From assembly GCA_019247395.1 (NCBI GenBank), contig JAFAOZ010000236.1, positions 1-5,135 on the forward strand: a stretch of DNA of 5,135 bases, given 5' to 3'. The translations under genes were made by a program, and so were the position numbers. This document shows, in pieces, positions 1 through 4,836 of the stretch; position 1 is the first letter of the stretch, and each line of letters opens with the position of its first letter. The DNA comes from Vulcanimicrobiota bacterium. GTDB lineage: Bacteria > Vulcanimicrobiota > Vulcanimicrobiia > Vulcanimicrobiales > Vulcanimicrobiaceae. The notes below the pieces were generated by a model. That model made no database searches, was not told the DNA's origin, and saw only the letters and a list, made by a program, of their open reading frames with translations.

Positions 1-904
1 AGTTGAAGCATGTCGGCGTGATCCAGGTGAAGCTCGCGAGCTTGCCGTGTGCGACGTCGGTAAGAAACGTCTTTTGCGGCGTGATGACCTTCTTCCAATC
101 CGGGCCGTTGTAAATGTGGTACACCGCCTGATAGGAGGACCAAAACGATCCGCCGCCGCTCGAGCCGTTCGTGTAACGGCTCGTGTAAAAGTGCCACGAA
201 AGGTGCGCGTCGTCGAGTTCGTCACCCAGCGTTTCGTAGTTGAAGCACGGCTTTTGAGTGTAGTACGAGATCCTACGATCGGTCAGGAGGATGTGGACGT
301 AGTCGTACTGTCCGGCTTGGCAGCCCCACCGCGCGAGGGGGACGTCGACGCTCGACTGCGCTTGGGCGGCGATAATGTATTGATGGGCGACGAAGCTTTC
401 GTCGATCTGCGACGCAAACGTCTTGTCCGCGAGCACCCATTCGTGCGCTATGTCGAAGTAGGGCTTCGACTCATTATGCGGCACGTAGACGTACATCGGG
501 TACTTGACGCCGGGCGGTCCTCCGGAGTTCGCCTCGCCGTCGAATCCGTTCATCCGGCATTTCGTGCCCGGCAGGTTACCAGTGCCGTTGCAGTCGACGA
601 ACATGGCCTCGGCCGAATGATCCAGCGTATACTGCGCCTTGAGACTAACGGGTTTGAGCGCGATCGTCGCGCCGTTCGAATCCTTCCCGCTCTTGACGGT
701 GTCGGCGCCCGGATATCCCTGAAAGAGATCGTCGAAGCTGCGGTTCTCTTGAACGATGTAGACGACGTGTTTGATCTTGCCGGCACCCGTTACTAAAGGA
801 TCGAAAGAGGCGGCGGCATCCGTCGGCGGCAAGCTCGAATGCATCGCCGGTCCGCAGCCCGCGAGCCCGCAAAAAACAAAGAGAAACGCCCACCGCAAAA
901 TCAC
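1..904 (-). CDS. Phosphoesterase family lipoprotein (phospholipase C / acid phosphatase type), 3' end missing
   Basis: The frame reads 301 codons from a GTG at 904 and leaves the window at its left edge, so the C-terminal part is not visible. Residues 1-17 form a lipoprotein signal: a charged start (ILRW), a hydrophobic stretch and the lipobox L14-A15-G16-C17. The mature domain opens with KHVVYIVQENRSFDDLF (residues 45-61), the hallmark of the phospholipase C/acid phosphatase phosphoesterases of the alkaline phosphatase superfamily; E53 and N54 are expected metal ligands. S170 in DESFVAHQY is the likely nucleophile, inferred by family resemblance, and WHFYT (237-241) is another family-like motif. 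It probably hydrolyses phosphomonoesters or phospholipids outside the cytoplasmic membrane; the substrate cannot be told. GTG 904 is chosen because GAAGGA lies 7 bases upstream and the signal peptide begins there; TTG at 898 is a weaker alternative. An in-frame TAA lies upstream at about 1001-1003. Family assignment is firm, exact activity is not. Confidence 0.9.
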   Translation of the reverse strand, partial: MILRWAFLFVFCGLAGCGPAMHSSLPPTDAAASFDPLVTGAGKIKHVVYIVQENRSFDDLFQGYPGADTVKSGKDSNGATIALKPVSLKAQYTLDHSAEAMFVDCNGTGNLPGTKCRMNGFDGEANSGGPPGVKYPMYVYVPHNESKPYFDIAHEWVLADKTFASQIDESFVAHQYIIAAQAQSSVDVPLARWGCQAGQYDYVHILLTDRRISYYTQKPCFNYETLGDELDDAHLSWHFYTSRYTNGSSGGGSFWSSYQAVYHIYNGPDWKKVITPQKTFLTDVAHGKLASFTWITPTCFN

Positions 905-911
905 GGGGGCG

Positions 912-917
912 TCCTTC
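912..917 (-). promoter_or_regulatory. Ribosome binding site of the phosphoesterase gene
   Basis: GAAGGA on the minus strand, 7 bases before the GTG at 904. It supports this non-ATG start. It directly adjoins the palindromic repeat at 918-1000, whose outer motif GTCGAAGGGC runs into it. Confidence 0.6.
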
Positions 918-1000
918 GCCCTTCGACCGGCGCCCTCCGGGCGCCGGTCAGCCCTTCGACTCGGCCTGCGGCCTCGCTCGGGACTGCGCTTCGCGCAGGA
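918..1000. repeat. GC-rich palindromic repeat with three hairpins
   Basis: This non-coding block between the LysM and phosphoesterase genes holds three inverted repeats: 925-949 (11-bp perfect stem, loop TCC), 963-973 (GGCC stems, 3-base loop) and 984-998 (CTGCGC/GCGCAG, loop TTC). The ten-base motif GCCCTTCGAC occurs twice in direct orientation, at 918-927 and 951-960, on either side of the strongest hairpin. On the minus strand the block begins directly after the LysM stop codon. The build resembles short dispersed palindromic (REP-like) repeats often seen between genes in environmental bacterial genomes. No T-run follows any stem, so it is not a standard intrinsic terminator, though it could stabilise an RNA 3' end. 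Copy number in the genome is unknown from here. Confidence 0.6.
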
Positions 1001-1285
1001 TTACAAAGGAATTCGCAGGTGCTCGCCGGGCTGAATGGTGCCGCCGGCGAGGTGGTTCGCGGCGGTGATCCGGTCGACGACTTCCTGGACGTCGGCGCTC
1101 GGTGCGGCGTGGTTGGAGGCGATCGACCAGAGCGTGTCGCCGGGGTGGACCGTGACGCTGACATAGTGCTGCGCCGTTGCCGCGTAGAGCCGCATGCTCG
1201 AAAGCGTCGGGAGCGCCACCATGAGACCGAGCGCCGCCAGCGCGATCGCCGGCATCAACGTGAACCTCTTTCGTCGTACGATCAT
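1001..1285 (-). CDS. Small membrane-anchored LysM protein, candidate YneA-like SOS cell-division inhibitor
   Basis: A 94-residue protein. Residues 1-8 are basic (MIVRRKRF), 9-28 form one transmembrane segment or uncleaved signal anchor, and 41-93 form a LysM domain with the typical VHPGDTLWSIA opening and the GEHLRIPL end. LysM domains bind peptidoglycan, so the protein should sit in the membrane with its domain facing the wall. Size, topology, single LysM and position divergent from lexA all match YneA of Bacillus, which is induced by DNA damage and blocks septation. The two SOS boxes at 1310 and 1370 support the same regulation here. ATG 1285 is chosen because AGGGAGAG lies just upstream (1291-1298) and the signal anchor starts there; the frame stays open upstream to 1612, but that stretch crosses the promoter region and runs antisense to lexA. 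The domain call is secure; the division-inhibitor role is inferred from context. It could also be a general wall-binding protein. Confidence 0.88.
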   Translation of the reverse strand: MIVRRKRFTLMPAIALAALGLMVALPTLSSMRLYAATAQHYVSVTVHPGDTLWSIASNHAAPSADVQEVVDRITAANHLAGGTIQPGEHLRIPL

Positions 1286-1309
1286 CTTCGCTCTCCCTAG
1301 ATGTAGTGC

Positions 1310-1323
1310 CAAACGCCTGTTCG
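1310..1323. promoter_or_regulatory. SOS box (LexA operator) 1, on the LysM gene side
   Basis: On the minus strand this reads CGAACAGGCGTTTG, which fits the Gram-positive LexA consensus CGAAC-N4-GTTYG at every fixed position. It lies at or just after the predicted transcription start of the LysM gene, where bound repressor would block that promoter. Its distance to the second box is exactly 60 bp. Confidence 0.8.
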
Positions 1324-1331
1324 TCCCCAAT

Positions 1332-1362
1332 ATTTTAGCATGCGGTCGCCTTTGGGTGTCAA
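1332..1362 (-). promoter_or_regulatory. Promoter of the LysM (yneA-like) gene
   Basis: On the minus strand, a perfect -35 box TTGACA (1362-1357) is followed after 19 bases by TAAAAT (1337-1332). TGC directly before the latter makes it an extended -10 (TGN), which would compensate for the slightly long spacer. Predicted transcription starts near 1325, right at SOS box 1. Confidence 0.65.
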
Positions 1363-1369
1363 GGCTTTT

Positions 1370-1383
1370 CGAACGTATGTTTG
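1370..1383. promoter_or_regulatory. SOS box (LexA operator) 2, on the lexA side
   Basis: CGAACGTATGTTTG on the plus strand fits CGAAC-N4-GTTYG at every fixed position. It covers the position where the lexA -35 box would lie relative to the -10 at 1399, and sits 7 bp upstream of the -35 box of the divergent LysM gene. It can therefore serve lexA autoregulation and help to silence the divergent gene. Confidence 0.85.
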
Positions 1384-1404
1384 CCTTAGTGGACGATTTA
1401 TGAT
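1376..1404 (+). promoter_or_regulatory. Promoter of lexA and the downstream operon
   Basis: TATGAT at 1399-1404 is a good -10 box. The -35 position with a 17-base spacer (1376-1381, TATGTT) matches poorly and lies inside SOS box 2, as expected for a repressor-occluded promoter. Transcription would start near 1411, giving a leader of about 45 bases. A second, weaker reading is TTGCCT (1381-1386) with TAGGGT (1404-1409). Confidence 0.5.
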
Positions 1405-1421
1405 AGGGTTGTACCGCCTGT

Positions 1422-1443
1422 GAGTGCCATATGGTAGGCACTC
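1422..1443 (+). promoter_or_regulatory. Inverted repeat in the lexA leader
   Basis: GAGTGCC and GGCACTC form a perfect 7-bp inverted repeat around an 8-base spacer, with the palindrome CCATATGG (1427-1434) nested within. It lies between the predicted transcription start and the Shine-Dalgarno sequence (1449-1453). It does not fit the SOS box consensus. It could be an RNA hairpin near the ribosome binding site or the operator of another dimeric regulator; the sequence does not decide. Confidence 0.5.
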
Positions 1444-1456
1444 TGGCTGGAGGATT

Positions 1457-2077
1457 ATGCGCAAAGAGATAATGGAAAAACCGGCCACGGAGCGGCAGCA
1501 GCGCATTCTCGAGGTCATCCGGGCCTTTACCGCGGAGCACGGCTACCCGCCCTCGGTCCGCGAAATCGGCGAACGCGTCGGTCTTTCCTCGTCCTCGACG
1601 ATTCACGCCCACCTGAAGTCCCTGGAGCGCCGGGGACTGATCTCACGTGACCCCACCAAGCCGCGCGCCTTACGCTCGGGCAGCTTGCCCCCGGCCGCCG
1701 ACGTCGTGGTGGTGCCGGTGCTCGGCCGGGTCGCGGCCGGCGTTCCAATCACGGCTCAAGAAGATATTGAAGGCGAATTTGTGCTCTCGCCGCAGTTCGT
1801 GCCGCGCGCCTCGGATGCGTTTATGCTGCGCGTGCAGGGCGACTCGATGGTCGAGGCCGCGATCGTGGACGGCGATCTGATTCTCGTGCGCCCGCAGCGC
1901 ACGGCGGAGAACGGAGAGATCGTCGTCGCGATGATCGACGGTGAAGCGACGGTCAAGCGCTTCTACCGTGAAGCGGGCCGCGTCCGCCTCCAGCCGGAGA
2001 ATCGCACGATGGCGCCAATCTACGCGAGCGATGTCGAGATCGTCGGTCGCGTCGAGGCCGTCGTCCGCCGGCTCTAG
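1457..2077 (+). CDS. lexA: LexA, SOS transcriptional repressor
   Basis: The repressor of the DNA-damage (SOS) regulon, which cleaves itself when bound to RecA filaments. The 206 residues match the usual 200-205. The N-terminal winged helix-turn-helix spans about residues 10-72 (TERQQRILEVIRAF, then SVREIGERVGLSSSSTIHAH), a linker follows, and the C-terminal S24 peptidase domain starts near 85. The cleavage site is A94-G95 in GRVAAGVPI. The catalytic dyad is S130 (QGDSMVEAAI) and K167 (EATVKRFY). All key residues are present, so it should be active. ATG 1457 is chosen because GGAGG lies 3 bases upstream, a short spacing; ATG 1472 would give 201 residues with an N terminus of E. coli length and is a real alternative, while GTG 1424 lies inside the leader inverted repeat. 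Two SOS boxes upstream imply autoregulation. The next gene overlaps its end. Confidence 0.97.
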   Translation: MRKEIMEKPATERQQRILEVIRAFTAEHGYPPSVREIGERVGLSSSSTIHAHLKSLERRGLISRDPTKPRALRSGSLPPAADVVVVPVLGRVAAGVPITAQEDIEGEFVLSPQFVPRASDAFMLRVQGDSMVEAAIVDGDLILVRPQRTAENGEIVVAMIDGEATVKRFYREAGRVRLQPENRTMAPIYASDVEIVGRVEAVVRRL

Positions 2078-3275
2078 AGCCTCTCAGCTTTTCCTCGCAT
2101 TCGAATCGCGCGCCGCGCCCGCGATGCGCCGGCTCGGCGAGTTTCCGTTTGTCGTTGCCGTGCGCGACGCGTTGCCCTGGAGCTTTATCGGGCTCGCCGG
2201 CGCGTTCGCCGTCATCCTCGGAATCGAGCTGCGCACGGGCTTCGCGACTGCGCAGCCGCTGGGATTGCGGCTCGCATCCGCGCTGCTTCCGGCCTTCGGC
2301 GTCATGGCGGCCGCGCTCGTCGTGGTACTTCCCGTGCGGCTCGCCGCCGCTGCGGGATATCGCGTCGTTCCGTTGCTGTTCGGCAGTGTCGGAGGATTCG
2401 TACTTTCGTTGCCGCGGCCGTTTGCAGGCGAGCCGATCGGCTATTTGCGCGCCTTTGGCCCGTCGGGTCTCTTCATCGCGATTTTGGCCTGCGCCGTTAC
2501 GGCTGCGTGGATCGCCGCGCTGCGGCGCGTCGTTCCGGCGCGCAGCGCCGATTATCTCGGCGCTCTGCTCGCAGTGGCGACGTTCGCCGGGCTTGCGGCG
2601 ATGCACGTATCGCTGCCGGCGCTCATAGCGGCGGCGCTTCACCCGATCGCGCGTCTCGGGGATACGTATCTCGCGCTGATGGTGATCGTTGCGATCGAAA
2701 CCGTGCTCTGGACTGCAGGCGTGCACGGTCCGGCGATGCTGGCGGCCGTCATCACGCCCGTCTATTTGACGATGCAGATGCAGAACACGCATGCGTACAC
2801 GCAGCACGCCGCGCTGCCCTACATCGTCGTGGTCTCGCTCTTCCTGTTTGTTTTTCCCGGCGGCGCGGGCGCGACGTTACCGCTTGCGGCGCTGCTCGCG
2901 ATCTCGAAAATTCCGCGGCTGCGCCGCGTCGGCCGCGCTACGATCCTGCCGGCGCTCTTCAATTTTAACGAGCCGCTGCTCTTCGCTGCACCGGTCGTCT
3001 TCAATCCCCACTTGGTCCTGCCGTTCGTCGGCGCGCCGCTCGTGCTGGCCACCGTGACGTACGCCGCAGTCGCGTTGGGCTTCGTGGCGCGCGCCGCGTT
3101 CTACGTTCCGTCGTCGGTCCCGACGTTTGTCTCGACATATTTGGCGACGCAAGATCTTCGCGCGCTCGCGCTCGTCGCATTCAACATCGCTATCGCGACC
3201 GCTATTTGGTATCCGTTCGTCCGCGCGTACGAACGGCACATCGGCCCGGGCGACGGCGCTGCTGGGGACGCATGA
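2031..3275 (+). CDS. PTS sugar transporter subunit EIIC, lactose/cellobiose family
   Basis: An integral membrane permease of 414 residues, rich in hydrophobic helices. In the phosphotransferase system EIIC carries a sugar, here of the lactose/cellobiose/diacetylchitobiose class, across the membrane for phosphorylation by EIIB. Family marks: AVRDALPWSFIGL (43-55), GVHGPA (230-235; H232 matches the substrate-site histidine), NFNEPLLF (311-318; E314 matches the conserved NEP glutamate), VPSSVPTFVSTYLATQD (359-375) and the C-terminal AIWYPFVRAYE. Start choice: residues ESRAAP just before the ATG at 2124 align without gaps to the family's usual N-terminal EKKFMP-type segment, and the only start codon that includes them and follows most of lexA is ATG 2031. 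This overlaps lexA by 47 bases; neither ATG has a strong ribosome binding site, so 2124 (383 residues) remains possible. No EIIA or EIIB is fused or adjacent. The stop overlaps the next start (ATGA). Confidence 0.88.
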   Translation: MSRSSVASRPSSAGSRASQLFLAFESRAAPAMRRLGEFPFVVAVRDALPWSFIGLAGAFAVILGIELRTGFATAQPLGLRLASALLPAFGVMAAALVVVLPVRLAAAAGYRVVPLLFGSVGGFVLSLPRPFAGEPIGYLRAFGPSGLFIAILACAVTAAWIAALRRVVPARSADYLGALLAVATFAGLAAMHVSLPALIAAALHPIARLGDTYLALMVIVAIETVLWTAGVHGPAMLAAVITPVYLTMQMQNTHAYTQHAALPYIVVVSLFLFVFPGGAGATLPLAALLAISKIPRLRRVGRATILPALFNFNEPLLFAAPVVFNPHLVLPFVGAPLVLATVTYAAVALGFVARAAFYVPSSVPTFVSTYLATQDLRALALVAFNIAIATAIWYPFVRAYERHIGPGDGAAGDA

Positions 3276-4513
3276 TCGAAGCGTTATGCGACCGGTTTGG
3301 AATCGGCGGCCGCGTTCGCAGTGCCGCGCTCGAAGCCTACGCGCGTACCGCGGCCCTGTCGTACGAGCCGCAGCGGCGCGTGCAGATTGACGTACTTGCG
3401 GCGTTTCTGGAAGAAGGACTCGCGGAGAGCGATCTTACGGCAACGTTCGGCTACGGCTATGACGATGCGGCGCGCGCTCGCTACGAATCGCTGTTGGCGC
3501 GCGTGTTAGGAACGCAGCGGGCGCTCGCGCGCATCTCGATCGTCAGCGGAACCCACGCAATCGTGGCCGCGATTTCGGCCTGCACGCCGCCGGGGCGAAC
3601 GCTGCTCGCAATCTCCGGGCCGCCGTACGACACGCTGCGCAACGCGATCTGCGACGCACCGCACGCACTCACTCGCGAAGGAATCGGTTATCGCGAGATC
3701 CCGCTTGCCGGCGACGGCGGCATTGACCTGGCCGCCGTCACACGGACACTTGGAGAGCTGCGCGATGCGACCGTCTTTATTCAGCGTTCGCGAGGCTACG
3801 CACCCCGCCGCTCGTTATCGGTCGCCGAGTGCGAACGCGCGATCGCCACCGTCAAGCGCGCGGCTCCGAACGCCGATGTGCTCGTGGATAACTGTTACGG
3901 CGAGCTGGTCGAAGAGCGCGAGCCATCGGATGCGGATTTGCTGATGGGTTCCCTCATCAAAAATCTGGGCGGTTCGATTGCGCCGGCCGGCGCGTACGTT
4001 GCCGGGCGCGCCGATCTGGTGGAGCGGGTCGCCGCGCGCATCTATGCGCCGGGTTTGAGCGATCGCGTCGGTCCGACGCTCGGCTTCGGCCGCGCGCTCT
4101 TCCAAGGACTCTTTCTCGCGCCGCTGATCGTAGAGCAGTCGTTGCGCGGACTCGACTTCATCGCGGCGCTTTTTGAAGCGCTCGGCTATGACGTCGATCC
4201 CAAATGCGGAGAGGCGCGCACGGATATCGTTCAAGCCATTGCGCTCGGCTCGAGCGAGTCGCTTCAGCGTTTCGCAGGCGGATTGCAGGCTGCGATGCCG
4301 CTCAACGCGCGCTTTCGTCCCGAACCAGGCGAAGTGCCCGGCTACGCCGATCCCGTGCTGATGTCCTCAGGCGCTTTTATTACCGGTGCGACGATCGAGC
4401 TTTCGTGCGACGCGCCGGTGCGGCCGCCGTTCGAAGTCTACGTTCAAGGCGGCGTCACCGTGGCGCACGCCTATCTCGGCGCGCTCTTTGCGGCGCGGGC
4501 CTGCGAGCAGTGA
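3272..4513 (+). CDS. Methionine gamma-lyase family (aluminium resistance protein, YnbB-like) PLP enzyme
   Basis: A 413-residue, fold-type I pyridoxal-phosphate protein of the family annotated both as 'methionine gamma-lyase family' and 'aluminium resistance protein' (YnbB in Bacillus). Signature blocks in order: FGYGYDDAAR (59-68), SGTHAIVAA (92-100), GPPYDTLRNAI (116-126), QRSRGYAPRRSL (171-182), VDNCYGELVE (205-214; D206 should hold the PLP ring nitrogen), GSLIKN (226-231; K230 should form the Schiff base), FQGLFLAPLIV (277-287), PGYADPVLMSSGAFITGATIELS (about 356-378) and VQGGV near the end. Length matches the family. The true substrate is unknown; a sulfur amino acid beta- or gamma-elimination is inferred. 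NLGG (231-234) differs from the NPGG I recall for most relatives. ATG 3272 overlaps the permease stop by four bases (ATGA) with GGGGA just upstream, so translation is probably coupled. It is the last gene of the lexA cluster. Confidence 0.92.
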   Translation: MIEALCDRFGIGGRVRSAALEAYARTAALSYEPQRRVQIDVLAAFLEEGLAESDLTATFGYGYDDAARARYESLLARVLGTQRALARISIVSGTHAIVAAISACTPPGRTLLAISGPPYDTLRNAICDAPHALTREGIGYREIPLAGDGGIDLAAVTRTLGELRDATVFIQRSRGYAPRRSLSVAECERAIATVKRAAPNADVLVDNCYGELVEEREPSDADLLMGSLIKNLGGSIAPAGAYVAGRADLVERVAARIYAPGLSDRVGPTLGFGRALFQGLFLAPLIVEQSLRGLDFIAALFEALGYDVDPKCGEARTDIVQAIALGSSESLQRFAGGLQAAMPLNARFRPEPGEVPGYADPVLMSSGAFITGATIELSCDAPVRPPFEVYVQGGVTVAHAYLGALFAARACEQ

Positions 4514-4518
4514 ATTGG

Positions 4519-4734
4519 TTATGCCGGTTGTTCGAAGCCGAGGAACCCGTAGAAGTAGTAGCGTCCGCCGTCCGAGGTGGTCACGGCGACGCGGCGGTCA
4601 TCCACGACCGCTGCCGAGACCGTCTTTCCAATGAGGCTGTCCAGGACTGCGCGAGCGTTGAGAAGCTCCGCCGTCTGGAAGTGCTCGGGTTCGGCTTCGA
4701 TGAGCTCAAGTAGCTCGTCAATTCGGTCTTTCAT
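4519..4734 (-). CDS. Conserved-looking small protein of unknown function
   Basis: A 71-residue soluble protein that I do not recognise. Residues 1-38 look helical and acidic, with a leucine-rich amphipathic start (MKDRIDELLELIEAEPEHF) and a second helix (ELLNARAVLDSLIGK). Residues 39-68 look like beta strands (TVSAAVVDDRRVAVTT, GGRYYFYGFLGFE), with an aromatic cluster YYFYGF. No signal peptide or membrane segment. The stop codon lies 5 bases from the end of the lyase gene on the other strand. No Shine-Dalgarno sequence precedes ATG 4734, but TACTAT (4748-4743) ends 8 bases before it, the layout of a leaderless transcript. Amino acid composition is natural, unlike the arginine-rich readings of the opposite strand, which supports a real gene. 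Function is open. Confidence 0.7.
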   Translation of the reverse strand: MKDRIDELLELIEAEPEHFQTAELLNARAVLDSLIGKTVSAAVVDDRRVAVTTSDGGRYYFYGFLGFEQPA

Positions 4735-4742
4735 CTATATTC

Positions 4743-4748
4743 ATAGTA
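4743..4748 (-). promoter_or_regulatory. Possible -10 box for a leaderless transcript of the small gene
   Basis: TACTAT on the minus strand (TANNNT type) ends 8 bases before the ATG at 4734, so transcription would begin at or near the start codon. No convincing -35 hexamer is seen in the GC-rich sequence upstream. Confidence 0.35.
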
Positions 4749-4757
4749 ATCGGCCTA

Positions 4758-4781
4758 CTCGGCCGGATTCGTTAGGCCGAG
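4758..4781. repeat. Inverted repeat in the divergent gap
   Basis: CTCGGCC (4758-4764) and GGCCGAG (4775-4781) form a perfect 7-bp stem with a 10-base loop. It lies between the divergent small gene and the FHA gene, close to the predicted promoter of the former. It may be an operator or a structured leader of the FHA gene. Confidence 0.45.
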
Positions 4782-4788
4782 GCGCCAC

Positions 4789-4807
4789 GAGCCTCGCCAG
4801 GAGGCTC
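4789..4807. repeat. Hairpin upstream of the FHA gene
   Basis: GAGCCTC (4789-4795) and GAGGCTC (4801-4807) form a perfect 7-bp stem around GCCAG. No T-run follows, so it is not an ordinary terminator. It stands about 12 bases before the GAAGGG ribosome binding site of the FHA gene. The GCCTC/GAGGC words also recur just upstream (GAGGC at 4779-4783), so alternative pairings are possible. Confidence 0.45.
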
Positions 4808-4836
4808 CCGGAGCGCCTAGAGAAGGGCTGGCGGCC

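Noticed and set aside
47..796. Long plus-strand open frame of 249 codons
   Set aside because: It is antisense to the phosphoesterase gene, whose minus-strand reading has clear family motifs and a lipoprotein signal. The plus reading is rich in Arg and Val and resembles no protein.
925..998. Intrinsic transcription terminator after the LysM gene
   Set aside because: The hairpins are strong, but no T-run follows on either strand. They fit a palindromic repeat better; a role in termination or RNA stability is not excluded.
1422..1443. Third SOS box in the lexA leader
   Set aside because: The inverted repeat lacks the GAAC/GTTC half-sites, so it is kept as a separate element of unknown role.
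1424..1456. GTG 1424 as the lexA start
   Set aside because: It lies inside the leader inverted repeat, has no ribosome binding site and would add residues unlike the LexA N terminus.
1286..1612. N-terminal extension of the LysM protein up to 1612
   Set aside because: It would cross both SOS boxes and the promoter and run antisense to lexA. The signal anchor and ribosome binding site fit the start at 1285.
1953..2807. Minus-strand open frame of 284 codons opposite the permease
   Set aside because: Its composition is extremely rich in Arg, Gly and Glu, as expected from the antisense of a GC-rich gene. The plus-strand permease is strongly supported.
4204..4713. Plus-strand open frame of 169 codons spanning the lyase end and the small gene
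   Set aside because: Its first part is an Arg-rich off-frame reading of the lyase gene and its second part is antisense to the small minus-strand gene. No domain is visible.
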